Assembly: GCA_047621665.1 (NCBI GenBank)
Contig: JBLHMB010000006.1
Coordinates: forward strand, 41,003 to 105,002
DNA from: Actimicrobium sp047621665
GTDB lineage: Bacteria; Pseudomonadota; Gammaproteobacteria; Burkholderiales; Burkholderiaceae_D
Direction: 5' to 3'
Length of the DNA: 64,000 bases
Below the pieces are notes generated by a model. That model was not told the DNA's origin, did no database searches, and saw only the letters and a program-made list of their open reading frames with translations. The position numbers and the translations under genes are program-made. The stretch's first letter is position 1; every line of letters starts with the position of its first letter. This document shows positions 17,589-26,923 of the stretch, piece after piece.

Positions 17589-18443
17589 TTACGCGCCGTG
17601 CCCCATGATTTCACCGAGACGCACCGGCAGCAACGGTTTCCACGCCGGATTGAACTGCACACGGCCGGCCGGAAACAGCAATACGACCGTCGAGCCGAGC
17701 AAAAAGCGTCCCATCTCATCGCCCTTTTTCAGCAAAATCTGCTGGTCGTGATAATGCCATTCGCGGACCGCCTTCGTGCGCGGCGGATTGACGATGCCAT
17801 GCCAGGTGGTGGCCATGCTGCCGACGATGGTGGCACCGACCAGCGTCAGCACGAACGGACCGGCGGCACTCTCGAAGACGCAGACCACGCGTTCATTGCG
17901 GGCGAACAGGCCGGGTACGCCGCGGGCAGTGGCCGGGTTCACCGAGAACAATTCGCCGGGCACGTAAATCATCCGCAGCAGCCGGCCGTCACAGGGCATG
18001 TGGATGCGGTGGTAATCCTTGGGGCTGAGGTAGATCGTGGCGAAGCTGCCGTCTCGAAATTGTTCGGCCAGTGCGGCATCGCCGCCGACCAGCGCGGTGG
18101 TCGAATACGCATGGCCCTTAGCCTGAAAAATCTGATCGCGCGCGATCGGACCGAACTGGCTGATGGCGCCATCGACCGGGCAGATATAGTCGGCGTCGGC
18201 GAGCGGTCGCGCATCGCTGCGCAAGGCCCGCGTAAAAAACGCATTGAAGCTGGCGTAGCTGGTGATGTCGGGATTGGCTGCCTCGGTCATGTTGACCTGA
18301 TAGCGCGCAATGAAGCGCCGGATGATGCCGGTGGTGATGCTGCCGGCTTCGGCGTTGGCGACTTTGCCGGCAAACCAGGTGATGGCTTGCTTGGGCAGCA
18401 GGTACTGGAGCAGGACAGCGGAATCAGCCACGGCAACTTTCAA
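17589..18443 (-). CDS. psd: Phosphatidylserine decarboxylase proenzyme
   Basis: A 284-residue inner-membrane-associated enzyme that makes phosphatidylethanolamine from phosphatidylserine. The self-cleavage motif LGST is present, with Ser251 expected to become the pyruvoyl group of the small alpha chain (34 residues). Upstream blocks HMPCDG and FSVNP are family-typical. Length fits the bacterial Psd type. The stop is followed within one base by the ferredoxin start, suggesting a shared transcript. The lapC-like gene ends 28 bases upstream. Confidence 0.94.
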   Translation of the reverse strand: MKVAVADSAVLLQYLLPKQAITWFAGKVANAEAGSITTGIIRRFIARYQVNMTEAANPDITSYASFNAFFTRALRSDARPLADADYICPVDGAISQFGPIARDQIFQAKGHAYSTTALVGGDAALAEQFRDGSFATIYLSPKDYHRIHMPCDGRLLRMIYVPGELFSVNPATARGVPGLFARNERVVCVFESAAGPFVLTLVGATIVGSMATTWHGIVNPPRTKAVREWHYHDQQILLKKGDEMGRFLLGSTVVLLFPAGRVQFNPAWKPLLPVRLGEIMGHGA

Positions 18444-18471
18444 TAAAAACGATGGCCGGATTGTACCGGCA

Positions 18472-19866
18472 TCAGCGCTCGCGCAATGCTTCCTGCTTGG
18501 CTTTGATGACCGGTTTGAGCAGATAGTTCAGGACGGTTTTTTTGCCGGTGCGGATATGGATGGTGGCGGTCATACCAGGGATGATCGGCAGGTTCTGGTC
18601 GCCGGTACCGAGATTATTTCTGCTGGTGCGTACCCGCACCAGATAAAAACTTTCCCCTTTGTCGTTGGTGATCGAGTCGGCCGTGATGTTTTCGAGTGTC
18701 GCATCGAGCCCGCCGTAGATCGAAAAATCATAGGCGCTGAGCTTGACGGTGGCGTGCTGGCCCGGATGCAGGAAGGCAATATCGGCCGGTCTTACGCGCG
18801 CTTCGATGAGCAGGTTGTTTTCGATCGGGACGATTTCCATCAGTTCCATGCCGGGTTGGATCACACCACCGATGGTGGCGACGGCCAGCGTCTTGACGAG
18901 GCCGGCTACCGGCGAGCGGATTTCGGTGCGCGCCAGCCGGTCCGCCATGGCCACGCCCGAGGCGCGCGATTGCTCGAACTCGGAGCGGGCCAGATTGAGT
19001 TCGGTGGCCGCGTCCGAACGGAACTTGGCAAGCTGTCCGCCTTCCTTTGCACGGGCCTCGGCGATGCTTTGTTCAATACGCGGAATGGCCAGTCGCGCGG
19101 CGTCGGCTTCGCCTCGAAAATCACTGACCTGGCGTTCCAGTCGCAGTACTTCGACTTCCGACAGCACGCCTTGCGCGACCATCGGCTTGCTGATCGTCAG
19201 TTCGCGCGTGACCAGACGCTGGCTTTCTTCGAGCTGGACCAGACGGGCGCGTTTTTCGCGCAGTTCCTGCATGCGCTGGTTGGCTTGCTCACGCAGCACG
19301 GTGAGCGCGGAATCGAGTTCGCGCTGGCGGTTCTGGTATAGCTGTTTTTCTTCCCCGACGACTTTCGGGTTGTCGCGCAGCAGTTCCGGCGGAGCCGCGA
19401 AAGCGCTGCCGGAGGTCTCTGCAGTGAGGCGCGCAATCCTGGCCTGCAGCGCCTCGTATTTTGCTGTGACTTCATCCACCGATGAGGAAAAACGGGTCTT
19501 GTCGAGCACCAGCACGATCTGGTTTTTTTGCACCAGATCGCCAACATGTACCGGAATTTTGCCGACGATGCCGCCTTCCAGATTCTGGATCACCTGAACC
19601 CGGCCGGATGGAATCACCTTGCCTTCGCCGATGGTGATTTCATCGATCGGGGCAAAGGCGGCCCAGACCACGGCGATGATGACGAACAGCACCGCGCCGC
19701 GGATGATCAGCGAGCCGAAGCGCGGCGCGCCGGTAACCAGTGCGGCACTGCTGTCGGACATGAATTCGATATCGGCACGCCGCTCGGCATCATCGGTGCC
19801 GGCCGGCAGCACCAGTTGCTGCAGCTTGCTGTTCCAGCTGGAGGGGAGATCAGACTTTTGCAACAT
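18472..19866 (-). CDS. lapC: Type I secretion membrane fusion protein (HlyD/LapC family)
   Basis: A 464-residue periplasmic adaptor. It has a cytoplasmic N tail, one transmembrane helix (about 54-72), a long coiled-coil hairpin (about 130-290, Glu/Arg/Gln-rich) and a C-terminal beta-barrel/lipoyl region (RSPVAGLVKTL). It would bridge the inner-membrane ABC exporter and a TolC-like outer-membrane channel that is not in this window. The start at 19866 lies 17 bases inside the end of the exporter gene, so the pair is translationally coupled. The symbol reflects similarity to adhesin-exporting LapC, inferred from gene pairing. Confidence 0.88.
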   Translation of the reverse strand: MLQKSDLPSSWNSKLQQLVLPAGTDDAERRADIEFMSDSSAALVTGAPRFGSLIIRGAVLFVIIAVVWAAFAPIDEITIGEGKVIPSGRVQVIQNLEGGIVGKIPVHVGDLVQKNQIVLVLDKTRFSSSVDEVTAKYEALQARIARLTAETSGSAFAAPPELLRDNPKVVGEEKQLYQNRQRELDSALTVLREQANQRMQELREKRARLVQLEESQRLVTRELTISKPMVAQGVLSEVEVLRLERQVSDFRGEADAARLAIPRIEQSIAEARAKEGGQLAKFRSDAATELNLARSEFEQSRASGVAMADRLARTEIRSPVAGLVKTLAVATIGGVIQPGMELMEIVPIENNLLIEARVRPADIAFLHPGQHATVKLSAYDFSIYGGLDATLENITADSITNDKGESFYLVRVRTSRNNLGTGDQNLPIIPGMTATIHIRTGKKTVLNYLLKPVIKAKQEALRER

Positions 19867-22042
19867 GCAGCTTGCCTCCGGATAAAGCTTCCAGTACTTG
19901 CTCTTTCGGACCATCGGCGATGATGCGTCCGCCTTCGACTACCAGCAAGCGATTGACCAGCGTCAGCATCGAGGCGCGATGGGTGATCAGGATCAGGGTC
20001 TTGTTGCCGAGTTGCTGCGACAGCCGGGTCTTGAAATTGTCTTCGGAACGGTTGTCGAGCGAATTGGTCGGTTCGTCCAGTACCAGCACGTTCGGATCTT
20101 GCAGCAGCGCACGGGCAATGGCGACCGACTGGCGCTGGCCACCGGAGAGGCCGTCGCCGCGTTCGCCGACGGCACGGTCGAAACCTTGCGGATGGCGATT
20201 GACGAATTCGGTGACGCCGGCGATGTCGGCAGCACGCAGCATTGCGGCATCGTCGGCATGCGGTGCGCCCATGACGATGTTGTCCTTGATGCTGCCAAAG
20301 AACAGCACCGGGTCCTGTGGCACGTAACCGATGTGGCGACGCAGATCGATCGGATCGATTTGTTGCTGGTCGACGCCGTCGATCCAGATCGCGCCGTCGC
20401 TTGGCTGGTACAGGCCGAGAATCAGTTTTTCGATGGTCGATTTGCCGGAACCGATGCGGCCGATGATGCCGACCCGTTCGCCCGCGACGATCTTGAACGA
20501 GATCTTGCTGAGCGCTTCGACCGGTTGTTCGGGATAGGCAAAGCTGGTGTTTTGAAATTCGATACCGCCTTTGAAATCCGGTCGGTGCACGAAAGTTTTG
20601 CCGGGCGGATGTTCGACCGGCAAATGCATGATGCGGTCCAGTCCGATCAGTGCGGTGCGGGCGTGATGAAAGCGCGTTGCCAGCGCGGCGACTTGCGACA
20701 GCGGTGCCAGCGTGCGACCGGCCAGCATCGTACAGGCGATCAGTGCCCCCATCGACAAGGACTTGTCGGCAATCAGATAGACCCCGACGATGATCAGCGC
20801 GACATTGGCCAGTTGCTGGATCAGCACGCCGGCATTGATGCTGGCGGCCGAGAGCAGGCGCGCACGCAAACTGAGCTTGCCGATTTGTCCGGCCAGCTGT
20901 TCCCAGCGGCGCTGGGCCGGGCCTTCGGCCGAGATGGCCTTGATGGTGTCGAGCCCGGCCAGGGTTTCGATCAGCGTGGCCTGACGTTGCGAACCGACCG
21001 TGAAGGTCTGGTTGATGACGCGTGCCAGTGGCCGTTGCAGCAGCATGCCGGGGATCAGGATCAACGGAATCGCGACGATGGGTACCAGCACCAGCGGCCC
21101 GCCTATCCACCAGATGATGAGCAGGTAGAGCACCGTGAAGGGCAGGTCGATCAGTGTGGTGATGGTGGCCGAGGTCAGGAATTCGCGAAAGGATTCGAAT
21201 TCGGTCAGGCTGTTGGCAAAGCCGCCAACCGACTTGGGACGCACCGCCAGGCGGATCGCGAGGATTTTTTCATAGATCGCCGAGGACAACGCCATATCGA
21301 TTTTCTTGCCGGCGACGTCGATGAAATAGCCGCGCAAACTGCGCATCGCAAAGTCGAAAACGAAGACGATCGCCACGCCGATAGCCAGTACCCAGAGCGT
21401 TTCGAAGGTCTGGTTGGGGACTACGCGGTCATAGACGTTCATCGTGAACAGCGGCAGTACCAGCGCAAACACATTGACCAGAAAGGATGCGATCAGCACT
21501 TCGGAATAGATGCGCCACGATTGCCGCAGCGGTGCCCAGAACCAGTGGCCACCGGCCGGTGTGTCGGTTTTGTCGGCGCGGGCATCGAACTTGAACATCG
21601 GCCGCACGAAAATCACATGGCCGGTACAGGATGCTTGCAGGACGTCGGCATTGATCTCGAGTTCGCCATCGCCGGATTCGGGCTGGATGATGCGTACCGT
21701 GCCGTCGTTGCCTTTATGGGTCAGGATGCAGGCCTGGCCATCTTTGAGCAGCAGGACCGCCGGCAACGTCAGCTGGCTGATGCGCGGTAGCGCACGCTTG
21801 ACGATGCGCGCCGATAGGCCGGCGCGGGCTGCAGCCCGGATGAACAGCTCGGGCGTGAGCTGGTTGTTCTCCAGTGGCAGACCGGCCGTCAGCGTCTGGC
21901 GCGAATGGGGCTCGTTGCGCAGCCGGGTCAGTGTGACCAGACATTCGGCCAGCGGGTCATCGGGTTGCATCGCATCACGGGGCAGCGGCCAGTCGGGTGC
22001 GACGGCATCGGCTGCATCGGGGGAGCGTTCGTTGTCACGCAT
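19850..22042 (-). CDS. lapB: Type I secretion ABC exporter with degenerate C39 domain (LapB-like)
   Basis: A 730-residue protein with an N-terminal C39-like domain (about 15-150) that lacks the catalytic cysteine, as in RTX and Lap exporters, then a six-helix ABC transmembrane domain and a nucleotide-binding domain with Walker A GRIGSGKST, signature LSGGQRQ and Walker B VLVLDEPTNSLD. It would energise one-step export of a large adhesin or RTX protein. ATG 22042 is chosen because the 65 extra upstream residues look non-coding. No RTX or LapA-like substrate gene is in the window. Confidence 0.9.
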   Translation of the reverse strand: MRDNERSPDAADAVAPDWPLPRDAMQPDDPLAECLVTLTRLRNEPHSRQTLTAGLPLENNQLTPELFIRAAARAGLSARIVKRALPRISQLTLPAVLLLKDGQACILTHKGNDGTVRIIQPESGDGELEINADVLQASCTGHVIFVRPMFKFDARADKTDTPAGGHWFWAPLRQSWRIYSEVLIASFLVNVFALVLPLFTMNVYDRVVPNQTFETLWVLAIGVAIVFVFDFAMRSLRGYFIDVAGKKIDMALSSAIYEKILAIRLAVRPKSVGGFANSLTEFESFREFLTSATITTLIDLPFTVLYLLIIWWIGGPLVLVPIVAIPLILIPGMLLQRPLARVINQTFTVGSQRQATLIETLAGLDTIKAISAEGPAQRRWEQLAGQIGKLSLRARLLSAASINAGVLIQQLANVALIIVGVYLIADKSLSMGALIACTMLAGRTLAPLSQVAALATRFHHARTALIGLDRIMHLPVEHPPGKTFVHRPDFKGGIEFQNTSFAYPEQPVEALSKISFKIVAGERVGIIGRIGSGKSTIEKLILGLYQPSDGAIWIDGVDQQQIDPIDLRRHIGYVPQDPVLFFGSIKDNIVMGAPHADDAAMLRAADIAGVTEFVNRHPQGFDRAVGERGDGLSGGQRQSVAIARALLQDPNVLVLDEPTNSLDNRSEDNFKTRLSQQLGNKTLILITHRASMLTLVNRLLVVEGGRIIADGPKEQVLEALSGGKLHVAKV

Positions 22043-22182
22043 GAAAAAAGCCTTTCGGTGTGCAGTCTGTCCGGTGCGAAGAATTTTAAACGCAAATAGA
22101 GCGAACACTGCGGGCAATATCAAAATGATATCGGAAAATTGCGCTAGCATAGGTCGTCCAGCCTTTCCCGAAAGACATCGTC

Positions 22183-23475
22183 GTGCCACCAATTGATTTG
22201 CTGTTTCGAAAACTTGCCTTCTTGATGCTGTTGTCATGCTGTCTGGTTCCGCTTACGGGGGCGACGGCTGCGCCGGTGCTCGAAGTCGTGTCATTCGGCA
22301 TGGACGACGGGCGAGCCGGTAGTGCGATGGCGGCTGCACCGCGGGATTTTGTCTATGACGGTGTACTGGAAACCAACTCGCCTGCATCGACCTGGAGCGG
22401 GCCGATCCTGGTGGCGCCGAACGACACCTGGCAAACTATCCTGGCGCGCTCCCAGGCACCGGACAATGCCTGGACTACGCGTCTGACGCGGGCCGGCCGC
22501 CTTGACTGGCCACAGCGCCCGGTGCGCGGCAGCAAGGTCTGGATCGAATGGACTGACACCCATACGCCGCTGGCCGTGTTCTATTCTGTGTCGGCACGGC
22601 AGATGCTGATGGCCCGGATGATCGAGGGTGAGTTGCGTATCCGCGAGGCCATCCGTGACAGTAAACAGTTGCCGGTGCTGTCCGGTGGCGCGCTTTATGT
22701 AGCGGCTGACACGATCGGTCTGCCGGAGGAAATTGTTGACCAGATGGTGGCGCTGTTTTCGGGAGAACTGGATTTTCATCGCGATCTTACGCAGGGATTC
22801 AAGGGCACGGTGCTGTTCGAAATGCAGTTTGATGAAGGACAGATCGGACGGCCGGGGCGCATCCTCGCGGCTCGCCTGATAACCCCGCTGCGTACGCATA
22901 CGGCCTATCTGTTTGATGACGTGGCTGCCGGTGAACGGCACTATTTCGGTGCCGATGGTCATCCGGTACAGCAGACCTTTCTGCAATCGCCCATCCCTTT
23001 TTCACGCCGGACCTCGGGTTATTCGGTGGCGCGCTTTCATCCGGTCCTGCAAATATGGCGGGCCCATACCGGCGTTGATTTTGCTGCGCCGGCGGGTACG
23101 CCGGTGCGGGTGACGGCCGATGGCGTGGTCGAGTTCGCCGGCGTACGTGGCGGCTACGGCAATCTGGTGCTGATCCGTCATGCCGACGGAGTGTCGACCT
23201 ACTACGGGCATCTGCAGGATTTCAGCAGGGGATTGAAGGCCGGCCTGGCGGTGCGTCAGGGGGACTTGCTGGGAACGGTCGGCATGAGCGGCCTGGCTAC
23301 CGGCCCGCATTTGCATTATGAATTGCGCCGGCTGGGGCTTCCGTTTGATCCGGCTTTGTTGCGCAGTCCATCGGCATCGTTGCCGGCAAGCCAGTTGGTG
23401 CGTTTCGACCATCTGGTGCATTGGTACGAGACGCAGTTGTCGGCATCTACCCGTTCTCACTTTGTGACGCGTTAG
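22183..23475 (+). CDS. Secreted M23-family metallopeptidase
   Basis: A 430-residue exported peptidase. The signal peptide follows a GTG start (alternative ATG 22225). The N-terminal part (about 40-260) includes a LysM-like and OapA-like region, and the C-terminal LytM/M23 domain has the zinc ligands H295 and D299 (HTGVD) and H376/H378 in HLHYEL. Such enzymes cut peptidoglycan cross-bridges or regulate amidases. All zinc ligands are present, so it is probably active. It is divergent from lapB and overlaps the diguanylate cyclase gene by 29 bases tail to tail. Confidence 0.9.
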   Translation: MPPIDLLFRKLAFLMLLSCCLVPLTGATAAPVLEVVSFGMDDGRAGSAMAAAPRDFVYDGVLETNSPASTWSGPILVAPNDTWQTILARSQAPDNAWTTRLTRAGRLDWPQRPVRGSKVWIEWTDTHTPLAVFYSVSARQMLMARMIEGELRIREAIRDSKQLPVLSGGALYVAADTIGLPEEIVDQMVALFSGELDFHRDLTQGFKGTVLFEMQFDEGQIGRPGRILAARLITPLRTHTAYLFDDVAAGERHYFGADGHPVQQTFLQSPIPFSRRTSGYSVARFHPVLQIWRAHTGVDFAAPAGTPVRVTADGVVEFAGVRGGYGNLVLIRHADGVSTYYGHLQDFSRGLKAGLAVRQGDLLGTVGMSGLATGPHLHYELRRLGLPFDPALLRSPSASLPASQLVRFDHLVHWYETQLSASTRSHFVTR

Positions 23476-25393
23476 AGGGCGACAAGCCGGGCTCGCCTTC
23501 CTTTTCGTACATCCGGTATTGGTTTTTTCCTTCCGACTTGGCGCGGTACATTGCGATATCGGCATTCCTGAGCAGTGCGTCCGACTCATTTCCATCACGC
23601 GGAAACAGGCTGATGCCAACCGAGGTGCCGACCGACTTGATGCCCTGACTGAGGATGAATGGCCGGTTGAACGCCTCGACAATACGCACGGCAACGCGGG
23701 TCGCATCGTTTTCGGACATGATGGGTTCGAGGATGGCCGTGAATTCGTCGCCACCCAACCGGACAACATGGTCGCCGGGGCGCAGTACCGATTGCAGGCG
23801 TTTGGCTGCTTGCTGCAACAGCTCATCGCCGGCAGCGTGGCCCAGTGAGTCGTTGACACTCTTGAAACCGTCGAGGTCGACGAATAGCAGTGCCAGCATG
23901 CTGCCTGCCTTGGCGTTGCGCTCGATGGCAGCCGGCAGGAATCCGGTTAGCCAGTGGCGACTTGGCAGGGCGGTGAGGGCATCTTCATTGGCGACCCGGC
24001 TGAGTTCATTGTTGTGATTTTTGATAGCAGAAACATCGCGCAACGTCATCGCCAGTCCTGTATCGGCGCGAACCAGACGGCGATGCAGCCAGGTGCCGCG
24101 CAGCGGACTGCTATCGACTACTTCGAATTCATCTTCGTAAAAGCCGCTTTGCATGGCTTTGTGGAATACGCTGAACCAGATTTTCAGGGAAATGCCATCG
24201 TTATGTTCGGTAAAACGCGAGCCGATCAGGTGTTCCCGCAGCTTGCCGATCAATAATGCGCCACGCTCGTTACAATCTTCGATCAGGAAGTCGACCAGAT
24301 GCTGCTCGGTATCGAAGAGTGCCCTCAGCATATAGAACCCTTCGTTGCCACCCTCGGTGGCGATCCGGTATGTCCGTTTGACCTCCTCCGACTGATGGTT
24401 GCGCTGCGCCATCCGTGCCGACATGATGATGCCGATCAGCGAGAGTGCCACCAGGAATGCAGAGGCGCTGATCGCTCCTTGCCGGTAGGTATCCCAGGTC
24501 GCAATGTAAGGTGCCAGTAATTGCTGCTCGGATAAGCCGATTAGCGTCACGAAAGGGTAGGCCGACAGCGCTTGCCAAGCTAGATAACGTGTCTCGCCAT
24601 CGGCAAAGATGATGCTATCGGACGCCTTGATGACCCCGCGTTGTGCCGGAGCACGCAGTGGCATGTGGCGGATCGCCGGACTGTCGGATTGGTATAGCGT
24701 ATTGCCGATACGCGAGCCGTGCATCGTGCCGTGCTTGTCGGTCACTGCGAGCAAGTCGGCCTGTCCCAGACTGGCGCTGTCGAAAAAAGCCGTGAAATAA
24801 GCCGGCTCGACCGAAATGACGATGACGCCATCGAACCCGCCGCGGGCATCTTGTACACGGCGCGACAATTGTATCGTGGGTTTGTCGAATAGCCCGGCAG
24901 ACATGAGCGGACTGATGTGAAGGTGGTCTTCAGTCGCATCACGCTGATCCAGGAAATACGTCATTTTTGCCATGCTCGCGCCGGGCTTGATGCTGCGGGT
25001 GCTCGTGACCACGGTGCCTTCTCGGTCCACAATCGTTGCCGAAAGCAATCCACTGTGCGGGAATAGTCCGTGACCGGGCTGGTTATCGAGCAGTAGCTGA
25101 CCTTTGCTCTGCTGCCAGTCAAGGCGCAGATGGAGCGCTGACTGATCGGCCTGATCCAGCAAGCGAGTCAGGTGCTGGGCAAAGGAGGTGGCGATATACG
25201 AGGCATTTTTTCGTGCATTTCGTTCCACAAACTCATGATCGGTCTGGATGATCGACAGTGTGATGCTCCAGATAGCCGCTGCCAGGATTAGGCAGCCGAC
25301 GGGCCAGATCAGTATCGTCGTCAGGTTGCCTTTGATGAATGCCATACGGGATGGCGGTTTCATCCATGCTTGGGGGGCGCTTTGCTGGGGCAT
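23447..25393 (-). CDS. Membrane diguanylate cyclase (dCache-like sensor plus GGDEF)
   Basis: A 648-residue protein. Two transmembrane helices (about 28-48 and 308-330) bracket a periplasmic sensor of dCache type, followed by a PAS-like region (about 345-460) and a GGDEF domain with an intact GGDEF signature. An RPGD inhibitory I-site lies five residues upstream of it, predicting product feedback. It would make c-di-GMP in response to an unknown external signal. Its end overlaps the convergent peptidase gene. Together with the nearby Lap-type exporter this suggests attachment control, which is inference. Confidence 0.92.
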   Translation of the reverse strand: MPQQSAPQAWMKPPSRMAFIKGNLTTILIWPVGCLILAAAIWSITLSIIQTDHEFVERNARKNASYIATSFAQHLTRLLDQADQSALHLRLDWQQSKGQLLLDNQPGHGLFPHSGLLSATIVDREGTVVTSTRSIKPGASMAKMTYFLDQRDATEDHLHISPLMSAGLFDKPTIQLSRRVQDARGGFDGVIVISVEPAYFTAFFDSASLGQADLLAVTDKHGTMHGSRIGNTLYQSDSPAIRHMPLRAPAQRGVIKASDSIIFADGETRYLAWQALSAYPFVTLIGLSEQQLLAPYIATWDTYRQGAISASAFLVALSLIGIIMSARMAQRNHQSEEVKRTYRIATEGGNEGFYMLRALFDTEQHLVDFLIEDCNERGALLIGKLREHLIGSRFTEHNDGISLKIWFSVFHKAMQSGFYEDEFEVVDSSPLRGTWLHRRLVRADTGLAMTLRDVSAIKNHNNELSRVANEDALTALPSRHWLTGFLPAAIERNAKAGSMLALLFVDLDGFKSVNDSLGHAAGDELLQQAAKRLQSVLRPGDHVVRLGGDEFTAILEPIMSENDATRVAVRIVEAFNRPFILSQGIKSVGTSVGISLFPRDGNESDALLRNADIAMYRAKSEGKNQYRMYEKEGEPGLSPSNASQSENG

Positions 25394-25656
25394 GGCTGTG
25401 TCGTCTCCGTAAAGTCCTGTGCATGAGCGTGCGGTAGATTTCGTCGCGCCGCCATGTCCCGCGATGAGAATTTGATGAAAAGCATAACACTTGGTAATTA
25501 TTAGTAGTTATTTGGCAGCGAAATTGGCGCAAATTGGTCGGTGGGAGTGTTACTTGCGGGCACAAGTACTCTAGTGCAACGACTTCATATAATCTCCTGC
25601 TGGCCAGAAAAGGGCTTTTCTGTCGTCACGCCACGCAATTTTTTTACTGATTCCTT

Positions 25657-26259
25657 ATGCACACTACGATCTTCGAGACACCTGTCGTGAACCTCCTCCT
25701 GCGCTGGATGTCTGTCTTTATCCTGAGGCTAATGGGCTGGAAGGTGGAAGGTACCGCACCGGCAGTGTCGAAATTTGTACTGATTGCCGCGCCCCACACG
25801 AGTAATTGGGACTTCCCGGTGACGTTAATGGTGTGTTCGGTCTTGCGGCTGCGGATTTACTGGATGGGAAAGTCAAGTTTTTTTGCCCTGCCTTTCGGAC
25901 CACTGATGCGCTGGCTTGGTGGCATTGCGGTCGAACGTAGCAAGGCGGGCAATCTGGTGCAAGATACCGTCGACGCGTTCGCGCGCAGCAAACAGTTGGC
26001 CGTGATTGTGCCGCCTGAGGGAACGCGAAATAAAGTCACGCACTGGAAAACCGGTTTTTATTACATTGCGCTGGGAGCGCAAGTACCCATTGCGTTGGCA
26101 TTCCTCGACTTCGGGCGCAAGGTCGGAGGTATAGAACGGCTGTTCGAGCCTAGCGGGGATATCGACGCTGACATGGTCGAAATCCGTCGGTTTTATGCCG
26201 GCATTACAGGCAGGAACCCGAGACAATTCGATGCGGGTCCAACGCTTCCTGAAAGCTGA
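25657..26259 (+). CDS. PlsC-like 1-acylglycerol-3-phosphate acyltransferase family protein
   Basis: A 200-residue acyltransferase with the HX4D motif at H47-D52 (APHTSNWDF) and the substrate-binding PEGTR block near residue 127. A hydrophobic N terminus suggests membrane association. These short proteins acylate lysophospholipids or related glycolipids; the substrate is not evident. It is convergent with the LysE gene and separated from it by 9 bases. The 263 bases upstream carry no gene and presumably hold promoters for this and the divergent cyclase gene. Confidence 0.86.
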   Translation: MHTTIFETPVVNLLLRWMSVFILRLMGWKVEGTAPAVSKFVLIAAPHTSNWDFPVTLMVCSVLRLRIYWMGKSSFFALPFGPLMRWLGGIAVERSKAGNLVQDTVDAFARSKQLAVIVPPEGTRNKVTHWKTGFYYIALGAQVPIALAFLDFGRKVGGIERLFEPSGDIDADMVEIRRFYAGITGRNPRQFDAGPTLPES

Positions 26260-26268
26260 ACCAGCAAT

Positions 26269-26910
26269 CTAGCTAGTGCCACGCTTGACGAAGAACAGAG
26301 CTGCGCCGACCGCCATCAGCACCCCGCCGAAAAACCGGTTCTGTTTTTTCATGGCGCGCGGATCGCGGAAATAACGCTGCATTGATGACGCCGCGAAGGC
26401 ATAAGAATGCATCACCATCAGGTCGATCGCACACATGGTGATTCCCAGAATAATTAATTGCGGCAACAGCGCTGCAGTGCTGGTGATGAATTGCGGCAGC
26501 ACGGCGACCATGAAAATGATGCCTTTCGGGTTGGTGGCATTGGTCAGGAATCCGATCATCAGCCGCTTGCGCCAGCTTGGTACGTCGGCCGCCGCGGACA
26601 GATGGGGGCGGGTGTCGTCGACATCGACCTTGGCACGCCACTGGCTGATGCCGAGGTAAATCAGGTAGAGCGCGCCCACGATTTTGACCGCATTGAAGGC
26701 GACTTCGGAGGCCAGCAGTAGTGATCCGACGCCGGCTCCGGCAATCACCAGGATCATCAGCAAGCCGGCTTGCAAGCCGGCGATGGTGACACTGGTGCGT
26801 TTTACTCCGTACGACAAACCATGCGACATCGACAGTACTGCACCGGAGCCCGGCGAAATGGCGATGATGCAGGCGGCGATGACAAAAGTGATCCAGGTGG
26901 CGAGTGTCAT
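26269..26910 (-). CDS. LysE/RhtB-family amino acid exporter
   Basis: A 213-residue inner-membrane protein with about six hydrophobic helices and the N-terminal family signature (SPGSGAVLSMSHGLSYG). RhtB/LysE carriers export amino acids or homoserine lactones by antiport. The substrate cannot be predicted. It lies 13 bases downstream of glnS on the same strand and may be read through from it. Confidence 0.9.
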   Translation of the reverse strand: MTLATWITFVIAACIIAISPGSGAVLSMSHGLSYGVKRTSVTIAGLQAGLLMILVIAGAGVGSLLLASEVAFNAVKIVGALYLIYLGISQWRAKVDVDDTRPHLSAAADVPSWRKRLMIGFLTNATNPKGIIFMVAVLPQFITSTAALLPQLIILGITMCAIDLMVMHSYAFAASSMQRYFRDPRAMKKQNRFFGGVLMAVGAALFFVKRGTS

Positions 26911-26923
26911 GAGGGTTGCCGGC

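Noticed and set aside
17433..18446. 337-codon frame on the plus strand
   Set aside because: Antisense of phosphatidylserine decarboxylase and the ferredoxin.
19898..21790. 630-codon open frame on the plus strand
   Set aside because: Antisense of the ABC exporter gene, with low-complexity Asp/Gln/Arg-rich sequence and no domain.
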